A stretch of DNA of 64,000 nucleotides from positions 1 through 64,000 of the forward strand of contig JBJOIT010000002.1 in assembly GCA_046046915.1 (NCBI GenBank), written 5' to 3'. The notes under the pieces were generated by a model. The model was not told the DNA's origin and ran no database searches. It saw only the letters and a program-made list of their open reading frames with translations. The position numbers and the translations under genes were made by a program. Shown one piece after another: positions 1-11,415 of this stretch (position 1 is its first letter; every line of letters begins with the position of its first letter). The stretch comes from JBEEJZ01 sp046046915 (GTDB taxonomy: Bacteria > Pseudomonadota > Gammaproteobacteria > Burkholderiales > Burkholderiaceae_C).

Positions 1-623
<623 letters not shown>

Positions 624-697
624 TCAAAAAAGGTAGGCGTCAGTGTCAAACCATGTTCAAGGGTATCGATTCGCACAACCGTCGATCATGCACCGGA

Positions 698-1552
698 TCA
701 CTTGAAACTGTTCTCGAGGAACGGAGTCTTTTTGGTTACCAAATCGAGAGCCAGCAGGGTTTCCAGCAAGGCCTTCATGTGTTTGAGGGGAACAGCGTTG
801 GGTCCATCACTCATGGCCTGCGCCGGGTTCGGATGGGTTTCCATGAAGAGTCCTGCGACACCCACGGCAACAGCGGCACGAGCCAAAACAGGAACCATCT
901 CGCGCTGGCCACCGCTGCTGGTGCCTTGACCGCCCGGCAATTGCACGGAATGGGTGGCGTCAAACACCACCGGCGCCTGAGTCTCCCGCATGATGGCCAA
1001 ACTGCGCATGTCGCTGACCAGGTTGTTGTAACCAAAGCTGGCACCGCGTTCGCAGGCCATGAAGTTGTCTTCATTCAAGCCCGCGTCGCGCGCAGCGGCT
1101 CGGGCCTTGTCGATGACGTTCTTCATGTCGCCGGGAGCAAGAAATTGGCCTTTCTTGATGTTCACCGGCTTGCCCGATTGGGCGACAGCCCGAATGAAAT
1201 CGGTTTGGCGGCACAGGAATGCAGGTGTTTGCAGCACATCGACAACCGACGCCACCTGAGCGATCTGATCCTCCGAGTGCACATCGGTCAGCACCGGTAG
1301 GCCGAGCTCGCGTTTGACTTTGGCCAGAATGTCCAGACCTTTGTCCATCCCAGGGCCTCGAAAGGTGCTGCCGCTGGAGCGATTGGCCTTGTCAAAGCTG
1401 CTTTTGAAGACGAAGGGGATGCCCAGCGATGAGGTGATCTCTTTCAGCGTGCCTGCCGTGTCCATCTGCAACTGCTCAGATTCGATCACGCAGGGCCCTG
1501 CGATCAGGAAAAAGGGACGATCCAGTCCAATGTCAAATCCGCATAATTTCAT
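698..1552 (-). CDS. kdsA: 3-deoxy-8-phosphooctulonate (KDO-8-P) synthase
   Basis: Condenses arabinose-5-phosphate with phosphoenolpyruvate to make KDO-8-phosphate for the lipid A inner core; cytosolic. At 284 aa it has the usual family length. Motifs seen are IAGPCVIES (residues 17-25), [37 protein letters not shown] and [12 protein letters not shown]. Cys21 in the GPC motif is the ligand position of the metal-dependent class; the metal-independent E. coli type has Asn there. The start lies 1 nt past the pyrG stop, so the two genes are probably translated from one message, with eno downstream. Confidence 0.97.
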   Translation of the reverse strand: MKLCGFDIGLDRPFFLIAGPCVIESEQLQMDTAGTLKEITSSLGIPFVFKSSFDKANRSSGSTFRGPGMDKGLDILAKVKRELGLPVLTDVHSEDQIAQVASVVDVLQTPAFLCRQTDFIRAVAQSGKPVNIKKGQFLAPGDMKNVIDKARAAARDAGLNEDNFMACERGASFGYNNLVSDMRSLAIMRETQAPVVFDATHSVQLPGGQGTSSGGQREMVPVLARAAVAVGVAGLFMETHPNPAQAMSDGPNAVPLKHMKALLETLLALDLVTKKTPFLENSFK

Positions 1553-1553
1553 G

Positions 1554-3268
<1,715 letters not shown>

Positions 3269-3311
3269 GGCGGCTGGCCGCCCTGTTTTGGGGCCTCCGG
3301 CGGTGCTGGTC

Positions 3312-3320
3312 TGCTACATT
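3312..3320 (+). promoter_or_regulatory. Extended -10 of coaBC, possibly leaderless
   Basis: TGCTACATT forms an extended -10 (TGn plus TACATT). Only 7 nt separate it from the coaBC ATG, and there is no Shine-Dalgarno sequence, so transcription would begin at or next to the start codon. Confidence 0.4.
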
Positions 3321-3327
3321 GCGCCGC

Positions 3328-4557
3328 ATGAAAGAGCTTGCTGGAAAACACTTGGTTCTGGGTCTGACGGGTGGCATTGCCTGCTACAAGGCCGCCGAAC
3401 TGTGCCGCCTGCTGATCAAGGCTGGCGCAACGGTTCAGGTGGTCATGACCGAGGCTGCAACCCAATTCATCACGCCAGTGACGTTGCAGGCACTGAGCAA
3501 TCGGCCGGTGCAGTTGTCGCAGTGGGATGCGCGTGCCAGTAATAACATGCCGCACATTAATCTGGGTCGTGAGGCCGATGCCATTTTGATCGCGCCTTGC
3601 AGTGCCGATTTCATGGCCCGCCTGGCACAAGGACGCTGCGACGAATTGTTGAGTTTGATGTGCTTGGCGCGACCTGCCCATGTGGTGCCTTTAATCCTGG
3701 CGCCTGCCATGAACCGTGAAATGTGGACGCACCCAGCGACGCAGCGCAATTTGGCTCAACTGAGGATGGATGGCGCCACTGTGCTGGATGTAGGCCGCGG
3801 CGAGCAGGCCTGCGGCGAAACGGGAGATGGCCGCATGCTGGAGCCGTCTGAGATTCTGGAAGACCTCATCGCCCACTTTCAGCACAAATCACTGCTGGGC
3901 AAACGGGTGCTGATTACTGCAGGCCCCACTTTTGAGGCGATAGATCCCGTGCGCGGCATCACCAACCGATCCAGTGGAAAGATGGGATTCGCGCTCGCGC
4001 GTGCAGCACGCGAGGCCGGTGCGCAAGTCACCGTGGTGGCCGGTCCGGTGCATCTCAGCACACCAAGAGGCGTTCGGCGCATTGACGTCACTTCGGCGCT
4101 TCAAATGCATCAGGCTGTACATGAAGAGATCGAGCAAGCGGATGTGTTTATCGCCACTGCGGCTGTGGCTGACTGGCGGCCAGCGACGGCCAATTCTCAA
4201 AAAATCAAAAAGGATGGCGGCGGCGAGATCCCTGCCATCGACTTTGTCGAAAACCCGGACATCCTTGCGTCGGTGGCTCAGTCGGCACGCGCTCGCGACG
4301 GGCACCTGTTTTGCGTGGGTTTTGCCGCGGAAAGCCACGATTTGTTGGTACATGCTCAGGCCAAACGCCTGCGCAAAGCGGTCCCCATGCTGGTGGGCAA
4401 TATAGGCCCTGACACATTTGGGAAGGACGACAACGCCTTGCTACTGGTGGATGCGAACGGTAGCCGCGAGCTGGCGCGAAACAGCAAAATCGAACTATCG
4501 CGTCAGCTGATCGCCGACATTGCCGCACGATTGACCCCAACTTATCCCCAGCCATGA
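3328..4557 (+). CDS. coaBC: Bifunctional phosphopantothenoylcysteine synthetase/decarboxylase
   Basis: Two-domain enzyme of coenzyme A synthesis. The N-terminal CoaC flavoprotein half (residues 1 to about 185) decarboxylates phosphopantothenoylcysteine; the C-terminal CoaB half ligates cysteine to 4'-phosphopantothenate using CTP. CoaC motifs are [21 protein letters not shown] with the catalytic His, APAMNREMW, and [10 protein letters not shown] with the catalytic Cys. CoaB opens with [15 protein letters not shown] and TNRSSGKMG. The ATG at 3328 gives 409 aa and begins [12 protein letters not shown] as in relatives; the reading frame is open 26 codons upstream but that part is not conserved-looking. 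The stop overlaps the dut start (ATGA). Confidence 0.97.
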   Translation: MKELAGKHLVLGLTGGIACYKAAELCRLLIKAGATVQVVMTEAATQFITPVTLQALSNRPVQLSQWDARASNNMPHINLGREADAILIAPCSADFMARLAQGRCDELLSLMCLARPAHVVPLILAPAMNREMWTHPATQRNLAQLRMDGATVLDVGRGEQACGETGDGRMLEPSEILEDLIAHFQHKSLLGKRVLITAGPTFEAIDPVRGITNRSSGKMGFALARAAREAGAQVTVVAGPVHLSTPRGVRRIDVTSALQMHQAVHEEIEQADVFIATAAVADWRPATANSQKIKKDGGGEIPAIDFVENPDILASVAQSARARDGHLFCVGFAAESHDLLVHAQAKRLRKAVPMLVGNIGPDTFGKDDNALLLVDANGSRELARNSKIELSRQLIADIAARLTPTYPQP

Positions 4558-5000
4558 AACTCGATGTCAAGATTTTGGATGTGCGCCTGCTGGAGCAGAT
4601 GCCTGCCTATGCCACGCCCGGTAGCGCCGGACTCGATTTGCGCGCCTGTCTTACCGAACCGCTGACCTTGGCACCTAATGCTTGGCAGCTGATACCCACC
4701 GGTATGGCCATACATCTGGCGGACCCAGCCTATGCGGCATTGATCCTGCCGCGGTCAGGGCTAGGGCATAAGCATGGCATTGTGCTGGGTAACCTGGTGG
4801 GTTTGATAGACAGCGATTACCAAGGCCAGCTGATGGTTAGCGCCTGGAATCGAAGCCAGCAGGCCTTCACCATCGAGCCTATGGAGCGCATCGCTCAACT
4901 GGTGATCGTGCCCGTGGTTCAGGCGCAATTCAATCTGGTGAGTGAATTTCCAGTCTCTCAGCGCGGCGAAGGAGGCTACGGCTCCACTGGCAAGGCCTGA
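4554..5000 (+). CDS. dut: dUTP diphosphatase
   Basis: Trimeric dUTPase that hydrolyses dUTP to dUMP and pyrophosphate, keeping uracil out of DNA and feeding dTMP synthesis. All five motifs are present in 148 aa: [38 protein letters not shown] and the C-terminal Phe-less arm [11 protein letters not shown]. The family is normally about 150 aa. Its ATG overlaps the coaBC stop by 4 nt, so the two are co-translated. The pairing of coaBC with dut is common in proteobacteria. Confidence 0.97.
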   Translation: MKLDVKILDVRLLEQMPAYATPGSAGLDLRACLTEPLTLAPNAWQLIPTGMAIHLADPAYAALILPRSGLGHKHGIVLGNLVGLIDSDYQGQLMVSAWNRSQQAFTIEPMERIAQLVIVPVVQAQFNLVSEFPVSQRGEGGYGSTGKA

Positions 5001-5027
5001 ATCAACCGAGCTGTCTCTTGGTCTGAC

Positions 5028-5561
5028 TCAGTGCAGGGTGTCGTTGCCGGGCACGGACTCGTGTACAGGCTGGAGCCGGAAGAAGCCGGTTCCGGCAGTG
5101 CCACGGGAGATTTCTTCCTCGGTCGCCTCTCGCACGCCTTCCACTTTCAGGCTCAGGCGCAGTGCAATCCCTGACAGAGGGTGGTTGCCATCGAGCACGA
5201 CATGGTCCGGGTACAGATCGGCCACGGTGTAAAGAGCGTCTTTAGGTGCTTCTGGGTTGCAACCTGCAGGTAGGGCATGGCCTTCAAAGCTCATGCCTTC
5301 CTCGATATCGGCCGGGAACAGCGAGCGTGGCTCCAAGAACAAAAGCTGATCATTGAAATCGCCAAAGGCGTCTTCCGGCTCTAGATGCAAATGCAGGCTA
5401 GCGCCTGTTTCGTGCCCCTGCAGAGCCTCTTCGATTTTTTTGAGCAGGTCCTTGCCGCCAATCAAGAACTCCACTGGGTCATCGAGGATGTCCAGCTCAT
5501 CGCCCAAGGTGTCGGTCAGTGTCCAGGTCAGCGCGACCACGCATTGTTCATTGATTTCCAT
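5028..5561 (-). CDS. FKBP-type peptidyl-prolyl isomerase, SlyD-like
   Basis: Likely cytosolic cis-trans prolyl isomerase and chaperone. The 177-aa protein has the split FKBP core (residues 1 to about 65 and 125-150) with an inserted IF/chaperone domain ending in VLDGNHPLSGIAL, which is the SlyD signature. Unlike E. coli SlyD it has no His/Cys-rich metal-binding tail; the C-terminus is short and plain. It converges on dut and is divergent from roxA, 56 nt away. There is no clear ribosome binding site, and GACAAT lies 6 nt before the start on its strand. Confidence 0.85.
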   Translation of the reverse strand: MEINEQCVVALTWTLTDTLGDELDILDDPVEFLIGGKDLLKKIEEALQGHETGASLHLHLEPEDAFGDFNDQLLFLEPRSLFPADIEEGMSFEGHALPAGCNPEAPKDALYTVADLYPDHVVLDGNHPLSGIALRLSLKVEGVREATEEEISRGTAGTGFFRLQPVHESVPGNDTLH

Positions 5562-5567
5562 AGGAGA

Positions 5568-5573
5568 ATTGTC
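5568..5573 (-). promoter_or_regulatory. Possible -10 abutting the slyD-like start
   Basis: The minus strand reads TGCGACAAT, an extended -10 with one mismatch (GACAAT for TACAAT), 6 nt before the ATG. It would give a leaderless message. Confidence 0.3.
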
Positions 5574-5617
5574 GCAGCATTGAACGGCCTGATTCCCAGG
5601 TCGGCGCCCAGACTCCG

Positions 5618-6748
5618 ATGGACATTACCCAAGCCCTCACCCTGCTGGGCGGCATCAGCCCCCAGACCTTCATGAAGCAGTATTGGCAGAAAAAGCCGCT
5701 GCTGATACGCCAGGCGATTCCCGGCTTGCGCCCACCGGTCGACCGCACTCGCTTGTTTGAGTTGGCTGCGCGCGAGGATGTGGAATCCCGTCTGGTGCAG
5801 CAAACCCCGCAATCTCCTGAGCAGCCGTGGCAGATGCGCAAAGGACCTTTCAACCGGCGTGCATTGCCTGCATTGAAAACGCCCGCTTGGACCTTGCTGG
5901 TTCAGGGCGTCGATGGCCACGACGACGGTGTACATGACCTGTTACAGCAATTTCGGTTTGTGCCCGATGCACGGCTGGATGATTTGATGATCAGCTACGC
6001 CACAGATGGTGGTGGTGTTGGACCTCATTTCGACAGTTACGACGTCTTTTTATTGCAGGCCCAAGGTCTTCGTCGCTGGCGCATCGGCCAACAAAAGGAC
6101 TTGCGTTTGCAAGAGGATGTACCTTTGAAAATACTTGCTCACTTTGTGCCTGAGCAGGAGTTTGTATTGGAGCCAGGTGACATGCTGTATTTGCCCCCCC
6201 GCTTTGCCCACGATGGGGTGGCGCAGGGCGAATGCATGACCTATTCGGTGGGTTTTCGGGCGCCCAGTGAGGGGGAAATGGCGCGGGAAATGCTGCAACG
6301 CCTCGCGGAGGATGCTGCGGACGTCGTGGGTGAGGCCTTGTATCGAGACCCTAAACAAGTGGCGGTCAGTTCACCGGCAGCATTGCCCACCGCCATGGTG
6401 ACATTTGCCCAACAAGCACTCCACAAGTCGCTAGACGATCCCGAGGCACTGGCTCGTGCGCTTGGTGAGTACTTGACCGAGCCCAAATCAAATGTCTGGT
6501 TTGATGATGAAAAAGCGTTTGTGCCGGAGGGAAGCGTGGTGCTCGACCGCCGGACCAAAATGATGTACGACGATCGGCACGTGTTTATCAACGGAGAAGC
6601 TTACAGGGCGTCTGGGCGGGATGCGCAATTGATGCGTTTGTTGGCGGATGTGCGGTGCCTTGAGAAAGCCGAACTCAACAGGGTGAGCGCTGACGCCCGC
6701 TCGCTACTACAGGACTGGGCGGGCGCAGGATGGTTGCACGGCATTTAA
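5618..6748 (+). CDS. roxA: Ribosomal oxygenase, JmjC/cupin type (YcfD-like)
   Basis: Probable Fe(II)/2-oxoglutarate-dependent hydroxylase of an arginine in ribosomal protein L16, by likeness to E. coli YcfD. In 376 aa the JmjC double-stranded beta-helix carries the iron ligands in GPHFDSYDVF (HxD) and the distal His in PRFAHDGVAQGE. The early segment FMKQYWQKKPLLIRQAI is typical of the family, and the C-terminal winged-helix-like part ends in a Trp-rich LLQDWAGAGWL. It stands alone, divergent from the SlyD-like gene. The family is firm; the exact substrate is inferred. Confidence 0.88.
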   Translation: MDITQALTLLGGISPQTFMKQYWQKKPLLIRQAIPGLRPPVDRTRLFELAAREDVESRLVQQTPQSPEQPWQMRKGPFNRRALPALKTPAWTLLVQGVDGHDDGVHDLLQQFRFVPDARLDDLMISYATDGGGVGPHFDSYDVFLLQAQGLRRWRIGQQKDLRLQEDVPLKILAHFVPEQEFVLEPGDMLYLPPRFAHDGVAQGECMTYSVGFRAPSEGEMAREMLQRLAEDAADVVGEALYRDPKQVAVSSPAALPTAMVTFAQQALHKSLDDPEALARALGEYLTEPKSNVWFDDEKAFVPEGSVVLDRRTKMMYDDRHVFINGEAYRASGRDAQLMRLLADVRCLEKAELNRVSADARSLLQDWAGAGWLHGI

Positions 6749-6849
6749 GGATGTGCAGAGAGCCGTTCAAAAACGTTTGTCTTTAACAAAACTTACAAAG
6801 TGTTGTTTATTTTCTAAGGGTTTTCCCTGTAGTGCTTCTTGGCTAACCC

Positions 6850-6855
6850 TATAAT
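6850..6855 (+). promoter_or_regulatory. Probable -10 of the lipoprotein gene
   Basis: A perfect TATAAT about 105 nt before the lipoprotein ATG. No good -35 is visible. AGGGTT (6817-6822) and AACCCT (6845-6850) form an inverted repeat just upstream that could be an operator or chance. Confidence 0.4.
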
Positions 6856-6893
6856 TTGAGGCTTGGAACAACGCTGAACTCGTTGTGCCAAGT

Positions 6894-6914
6894 CGATGCG
6901 ACAGCGTCGCATCG
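6894..6914 (+). other. Perfect hairpin in the lipoprotein leader
   Basis: CGATGCGAC and GTCGCATCG form a perfect 9-bp stem around an AGC loop, inside the roughly 100-nt leader between the TATAAT and the ATG at 6960. No U-tract follows, so it is not a simple terminator. It may stabilise the mRNA or bind a regulator. Confidence 0.5.
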
Positions 6915-6959
6915 ATCGATTTTGGAAATTGATCCCACTTTTATCAGGTAGATATACAA

Positions 6960-7166
6960 ATGAACAAGTCTCTCGTTTTGGCTGCTGTCATCGCTGCTGC
7001 TGCTCTGGCCGCTTGCGGTAAAAAAGAAGAAGCCGCTCCCGCTGCTGCACCAGCTCCTGCTGCCGCTCCCGCAGCACCTGCTGCTGATGCCAAGCCCGCT
7101 GAAGCCGCTGCTCCCGCAGCCGCTCCTGCTGAAGCTGCTAGGCCTGCTGAAGGCGAGAAGAAGTAA
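6960..7166 (+). CDS. Small Ala/Pro-rich lipoprotein
   Basis: A 67-aa protein with a lipoprotein signal peptide: MNKS, a hydrophobic stretch, and the lipobox LAAC with Cys19 as the lipidated residue. The mature part is low-complexity Ala/Pro/Glu/Lys, starting GKKEEAAPAAAPAP. An AGGTAG ribosome binding site lies about 8 nt upstream and a strong terminator follows, so it is a monocistronic, probably well-expressed gene. Similar tiny lipoproteins are common in Comamonadaceae but have no known role; the composition suggests an envelope spacer. Function is not assigned. Confidence 0.8.
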   Translation: MNKSLVLAAVIAAAALAACGKKEEAAPAAAPAPAAAPAAPAADAKPAEAAAPAAAPAEAARPAEGEKK

Positions 7167-7184
7167 TCAAGCGTTGCTTGATAA

Positions 7185-7211
7185 AAAAAGCCACCGCGAG
7201 GTGGCTTTTTT
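7185..7211 (+). terminator. Rho-independent terminator after the lipoprotein gene
   Basis: GCCACC (7190-7195), GCGA loop and GGTGGC (7200-7205), extended by flanking A/T pairs and followed by a run of T. The upstream A run means it can also stop leftward transcripts, so it may serve bamC as well. Confidence 0.88.
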
Positions 7212-7275
7212 CATGGTCGCCCCATTTCAGAAGCGCACGAGATAGGCCAATGAGCATTTTGCTCAGAGCCAAAGT

Positions 7276-8382
7276 TCACTTCAAATCGTCTGCAATCAGT
7301 TTGACGATACGTTGGGCACTTTCGGAGCGGTCAGGTGCGCCATCGGTATTGGCGATCGAGACTGTACTGCTGGCCCCCTCAGAACGGACCAAAACGCGGT
7401 AATTCACCGGACCCTTGTCCTTGCTCGTGCCGCCGATGAGCTTGCTGAAGAAGCCGGGTTCGGAGTTGTCTGCCTTGGGCTCGACATAGCGGACAAAGTA
7501 GGTGCCCACACTGCGGTCGCGTTCCACAACGGTAAAGCCCGTACGATCCAACGCTAGGCCTACGCGACGCCAAGCCCGCTCGAAACCGTCGTCCACCAAA
7601 ACCACAGGTTGACCGTCGATAGACGAGACCCTGGAGCTGGGTTTGGCCTCGCTGGCGGCCACCAGCTCTGTGGCTTGGGCGGGGCTGGCGCCAAGCTTCA
7701 CCATCAGGCGGCGCAGGAACTCGGCTTCCAGCTCAGGATCTGCCGGCCTGGGCTGCCAAACGGTCTGGTCTTTTTTCTCTGTGGTGTAAACCTCCATCAT
7801 GCCGCGATGGCTGATGAAGATGTCAGTTCCACCTTGGGCATTACGTTCCAGACGGGTGCGAAAACGATCACGCTCAGACGTGGAGTAAAGGGCATCCAGT
7901 ACTTTTCCCAGTGCTGCACGGATGAAATCCTGCGGAATTTTGGCGCGGTTTTCGGCCCAGTCGGTTTCCATGATGCCCAGACTGGATTGATCTGTGGACA
8001 ACAGAAAGCCGTTTTCCAGCCAGAATCCTTTGACAGGCTCCCAAAGTTGATCTGCGCTCCTGCCCACCACCAGCCATCTCTGGCTTCCAGCGCGCTCGAC
8101 ACGCACGTCACCTATGGTTGTGGCAGCAGTCGGCGAACCGGGCGCTGCCTGACTGGTCTTGAACCCAGACGCGGTAACCGCACTGCCCGGCACTTGGTAA
8201 CGGTTGTCTTTGGACAACTGTGTCAAATCCGGTGGAACCTCGAGTGAAGCGGCCTTGCCCGCACTACGGTAATCGACCTTGTCGGTCTCTAATGACGAGC
8301 ACGCCGCAAGTGCAGCACAAACAGCCAGCAGACTGAATTTGAAAAAAGGTTGCACTAAAGAGTCCTTGAATTGGAGAGCCAT
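7276..8382 (-). CDS. bamC: Outer membrane assembly lipoprotein BamC (NlpB)
   Basis: Lipoprotein partner of the BAM complex, which inserts beta-barrel proteins into the outer membrane. The ATG at 8380-8382 gives 368 aa with a signal peptide and lipobox ALAAC (Cys28), followed by SSLETDKVDYRSAGK and VPPDLTQL, the typical extended N-terminus of BamC that lies on BamD. Two helix-grip-type domains follow. The open frame continues 39 codons upstream but those overlap dapA. The start shares one base with the dapA stop (TGATG), an arrangement also common for dapA-bamC elsewhere. Confidence 0.9.
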   Translation of the reverse strand: MALQFKDSLVQPFFKFSLLAVCAALAACSSLETDKVDYRSAGKAASLEVPPDLTQLSKDNRYQVPGSAVTASGFKTSQAAPGSPTAATTIGDVRVERAGSQRWLVVGRSADQLWEPVKGFWLENGFLLSTDQSSLGIMETDWAENRAKIPQDFIRAALGKVLDALYSTSERDRFRTRLERNAQGGTDIFISHRGMMEVYTTEKKDQTVWQPRPADPELEAEFLRRLMVKLGASPAQATELVAASEAKPSSRVSSIDGQPVVLVDDGFERAWRRVGLALDRTGFTVVERDRSVGTYFVRYVEPKADNSEPGFFSKLIGGTSKDKGPVNYRVLVRSEGASSTVSIANTDGAPDRSESAQRIVKLIADDLK

Positions 8383-9275
8383 CAGATCAGGCCAGCTGCG
8401 CTCAACGCGCCCTCGACCACACCTGTATTGGCCTCGGTCAGTGGGGTGAGTGGCAAGCGCAGGGCAGCGCCGATCAAGCCCATACGGTGCATGGCCCATT
8501 TCACCGGTATGGGGTTGGGTTCTACAAACAGGTGGCGGTGCACAGGCATGAGGCGAAACTGAATCGCCATGGCCTTGGCGACGTCACCTGCCATGGCTGC
8601 CACACACAGCTCGTGCATCAGACGAGGCGCAACGTTGGCCGTGACGCTGACGTTGCCATGTCCGCCGCATAGCATGAGGGCCACAGCCGTGGGGTCATCG
8701 CCGGAATAAATCGCAAAATCTTTGGGTGCCTCGCGGATCAGCCACTGTGCGCGTTCAATGTTGCCCGTGGCTTCCTTGATACCGACGATGCCCGGCACTT
8801 GTGTCAGCCGCATGACTGTATCGTGGGCCATGTCTGCAACAGACCGTCCTGGCACGTTGTAGAGCACCATCGGCAGGTCAACAGCTTCCGCAATTGCCTT
8901 GAAGTGCAGGTATTGGCCTTCCTGGGTCGGTTTGTTGTAGTAAGGCACGACCTGCAATTGGCAGTCTGCCCCTACCGCTTTGGCGAACTTGGCCAGCTCA
9001 ATGGCTTCCGCTGTGGAATTGGCGCCACAGCCGGCCATGATGGGGGCCCGTCCACGGGCTTGTTCGACGGCCACACGGATGATTTCGCAATGTTCTTCGA
9101 CATTAACGGTGGGTGATTCGCCGGTGGTGCCAACCACGCCAATGCAATCGGTGCCCTCATCGATATGCCAGTCAATCAACTTGCGCAGGGTGGGGTAGTC
9201 CACGGTGCCGTCGTCGTGCATGGGTGTGACGAGTGCCACGATGCTGCCCTTGATGGGGCCAGTTGAGCTTGTCAT
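8382..9275 (-). CDS. dapA: 4-hydroxy-tetrahydrodipicolinate synthase
   Basis: Class I aldolase condensing pyruvate with aspartate semialdehyde, the first committed step to lysine and diaminopimelate. In 297 aa the catalytic residues are visible: Thr50-Thr51 in [11 protein letters not shown], Tyr139 in YNVPGRS, and the Schiff-base lysine Lys167 in GIKEATGN. It lies between an upstream methyltransferase (34 nt) and downstream bamC (1-nt overlap), all leftward. Confidence 0.98.
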   Translation of the reverse strand: MTSSTGPIKGSIVALVTPMHDDGTVDYPTLRKLIDWHIDEGTDCIGVVGTTGESPTVNVEEHCEIIRVAVEQARGRAPIMAGCGANSTAEAIELAKFAKAVGADCQLQVVPYYNKPTQEGQYLHFKAIAEAVDLPMVLYNVPGRSVADMAHDTVMRLTQVPGIVGIKEATGNIERAQWLIREAPKDFAIYSGDDPTAVALMLCGGHGNVSVTANVAPRLMHELCVAAMAGDVAKAMAIQFRLMPVHRHLFVEPNPIPVKWAMHRMGLIGAALRLPLTPLTEANTGVVEGALSAAGLI

Positions 9276-9309
9276 GTCCGGTAGTTCCGTCGGAAAAAAT
9301 TCATTTTAA

Positions 9310-9909
9310 CTAGAGTGGGTAGCGCACCGGCGCCCCATCGGGCCCAGGTTCTGCCATGCGCCGGCAGGCCACGATGCGCTGTACGAATCTGTCGGGCAAG
9401 GACAGAAAGCCGTGTTCGTAGGCAATGACCCGAAGTTCTGGAAATGCGGTGAGCAGTTCCCCATCCTGCAACAAAAAATCTGCGCGCGAGGGTTTGCCCA
9501 CAGAAGCGTTGCCAGTGGCGAAGGTTTCGTAAATCAGCAACCCACCCGGTGCGACCGACGCCTGGATGACGGGCATCAAGGGTCGCCAAAGGTAATTGGT
9601 GACCACCACCGCGTCAAAGGTTTCTGGTGCTCCGTGCCTTAAAAGAGGCCAAGCGCCATTCTCGATGTCTGCCTGCACCCCTGTTCCCAGCGAATTTGCA
9701 AACGCTATGGCTGCTTCGGATCGGTCTATTCCGGTGACAGGGTGGCCGCGCTGCGCAAACCATTGCAAGTGCCGCCCCTGGCCACAGGCAATGTCCAGCA
9801 CTCTTCCCTCTGGTGGAAGGAGATGAGACCAGCGCTGAACCCAGCTTGACGCCGGGCTGTTTTGTTGGGGATATAGGGACACGAGAGACTTGGACTCCGA
9901 ATCTGGCAT
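9310..9909 (-). CDS. Class I SAM-dependent methyltransferase
   Basis: A 199-aa Rossmann-fold methyltransferase. Motif I is LDIACGQGRHLQWFA (residues about 38-52), the acidic strand-2 end is GIDRSEAAI, and VVVTNYLWRPLMP fits motif IV. No second domain is present. The size resembles TehB/UbiE-like small-molecule enzymes; the substrate cannot be told. It is 34 nt upstream of dapA and 6 nt downstream of the 45-codon small gene, so it is probably in one transcript with both. Confidence 0.85.
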   Translation of the reverse strand: MPDSESKSLVSLYPQQNSPASSWVQRWSHLLPPEGRVLDIACGQGRHLQWFAQRGHPVTGIDRSEAAIAFANSLGTGVQADIENGAWPLLRHGAPETFDAVVVTNYLWRPLMPVIQASVAPGGLLIYETFATGNASVGKPSRADFLLQDGELLTAFPELRVIAYEHGFLSLPDRFVQRIVACRRMAEPGPDGAPVRYPL

Positions 9910-9915
9910 GTCAAC

Positions 9916-10053
9916 CTAAAAGCAGGACCAGAGTTGATTGGACATCATCACCATGAAGTCAGGCTGCAAGTACATGAGGCTCACACCGGTCAGCACGAGG
10001 CCGGCCAGGAGGACCAGCAGTAACTTTCTAACGGGGATGAGCCAGCGTTGCAT
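9916..10053 (-). CDS. Small single-span membrane protein (45 aa)
   Basis: An open frame from ATG 10051-10053 to TAG 9916-9918. The predicted protein starts MQRWLIPVRK, has one hydrophobic segment (about residues 11-28, LLLVLLAGLVLTGVSL) and ends in a short polar tail, NQLWSCF. It exactly fills the gap between the MFS transporter stop (32 nt) and the methyltransferase start (6 nt). The positive-inside N-terminus suggests an inner-membrane helix with the C-terminus outside. No strong ribosome binding site is seen. I think it is real because of the packing and the clean membrane topology, but have no family name for it. Confidence 0.5.
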   Translation of the reverse strand: MQRWLIPVRKLLLVLLAGLVLTGVSLMYLQPDFMVMMSNQLWSCF

Positions 10054-10085
10054 GTTGACTTGCTTAACGTGCGCTTTGAGGGCGA

Positions 10086-11315
10086 TCAGGAGGTTTTGAG
10101 GGAATCCGGTGATGCAGGGCGGCTGATCGCCGCTTCCCGCACGGGCAGGTTGACCAGGCCAGCAAAGACTCCTAGGGCAATGGCCAACATCCAGACCACA
10201 TCGTAGCTGCCCGTGCTGTCATACAGATAGCCACCCAGCCAGACGCCCATGAAGGACCCGATCTGATGGCTGAAAAACACAAAGCCGCTCAGCATGGACA
10301 GGTGGGCGACACCAAAGATTTGAGCCAGTGTCGCATTGGTGGGTGGGACGGTAGATAGCCATAGCAGGCCCATGACCAAAGAAAACAGGTAAACGCTGGT
10401 TGGTGTGAGAGGCGCCAGCATGAAAAGGGTGATGGCAACGGACCTGGCAAAGTAAATGAAAGCGAGGATATTTTTCTTGGGTATTTTTTGCCCCAGAGCG
10501 CCTGCGATGTAGGTCCCAAACACATTAAAGAGTCCGATCAGGGCCAGGGCGAAGCTGGCCACCTGCGGGGATAGACCGTGGTCTTTGAGGTAGCTGGGCA
10601 TGTGGACGCCGATGAACACCACCTGGAATCCGCAGACGAAATAGCCCGCCGTCAATAACTGAAAGCTGCGGTTATTGACGGCTTCCCGCAAGGCCTGCCA
10701 AATACTTTGTTCGCGTCTGCTCATCGTGGCGTTGCCTCCCAGGCTTTCCTTCAGGCCGCGGGCCAGAGGCATCATCAGCAGAGCGGCGACACCCAGAGTC
10801 ACCAAAGCCTGCTGCCAGCCTTGGCTGCTGATGAGAAAACCCTCGACGGGCACCATTAAAAACTGCCCGAAGGAGCCGGCGGCGGCGGCCACACCCATTG
10901 CCCATGACCGACGACTGGCGGGCACATTGCGGCCAATGACCCCGTAAATGACAGCGTAGGTGGTGCCAGCCTGTGCCATGCCGATCAGGACACCCGCGCT
11001 CATGGCAAACAAGGTGGGCGTGGCGGCGAAGGCCATGCCTATCAGCCCCATGGCATAGAGGACGGAACCCACCAAGATGACACGGAAGGCCCCGAACCTG
11101 TCTGCCACCATGCCCGCGAAAATGCCAAAAAAGCCCCAAGCCAGGTTTTGTATGGCGATGGCGAAGGCGAAGGTTTCACGTGTCCAGCCTTGGTCTTGAG
11201 TCACAGGCTGCAACCACAGGCCAAAGCCGTGTCGAATCCCCATGGACAGTGTGACGATCAAGGCCCCACAGATAAGGACTTGAAGGGTAGACAAGGGGCG
11301 TGGCGTGGCGGACAT
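10086..11315 (-). CDS. MFS transporter
   Basis: A 409-aa major facilitator with about 12 hydrophobic segments. Loop 2-3 has the MFS signature form GMVADRFGAFR. The N-terminus (GIRHGFGLWLQPVTQD) and the GLSPQVASFALALIGLFNVFGTY segment in the second half resemble the oxalate/formate and monocarboxylate branch. The substrate is unknown. It is first in a leftward series ahead of the 45-aa protein, the methyltransferase, dapA and bamC, and is divergent from parE. Confidence 0.88.
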   Translation of the reverse strand: MSATPRPLSTLQVLICGALIVTLSMGIRHGFGLWLQPVTQDQGWTRETFAFAIAIQNLAWGFFGIFAGMVADRFGAFRVILVGSVLYAMGLIGMAFAATPTLFAMSAGVLIGMAQAGTTYAVIYGVIGRNVPASRRSWAMGVAAAAGSFGQFLMVPVEGFLISSQGWQQALVTLGVAALLMMPLARGLKESLGGNATMSRREQSIWQALREAVNNRSFQLLTAGYFVCGFQVVFIGVHMPSYLKDHGLSPQVASFALALIGLFNVFGTYIAGALGQKIPKKNILAFIYFARSVAITLFMLAPLTPTSVYLFSLVMGLLWLSTVPPTNATLAQIFGVAHLSMLSGFVFFSHQIGSFMGVWLGGYLYDSTGSYDVVWMLAIALGVFAGLVNLPVREAAISRPASPDSLKTS

Positions 11316-11321
11316 CTGTGA

Positions 11322-11327
11322 ACTGTA
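11322..11327 (-). promoter_or_regulatory. -10-like element abutting the MFS start
   Basis: The minus strand reads TACAGT exactly 6 nt before the MFS ATG, with no ribosome binding site between. Fits the leaderless pattern seen at several genes here. Confidence 0.35.
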
Positions 11328-11415
11328 CCCAATCCCGGTGAGCTCGTTGCGATGCTCGAGCAGCAGGGGGCTTATGAGGCTGTGTATTTGTACAGCTCTC
11401 TCCGAGTGCGCCCCC

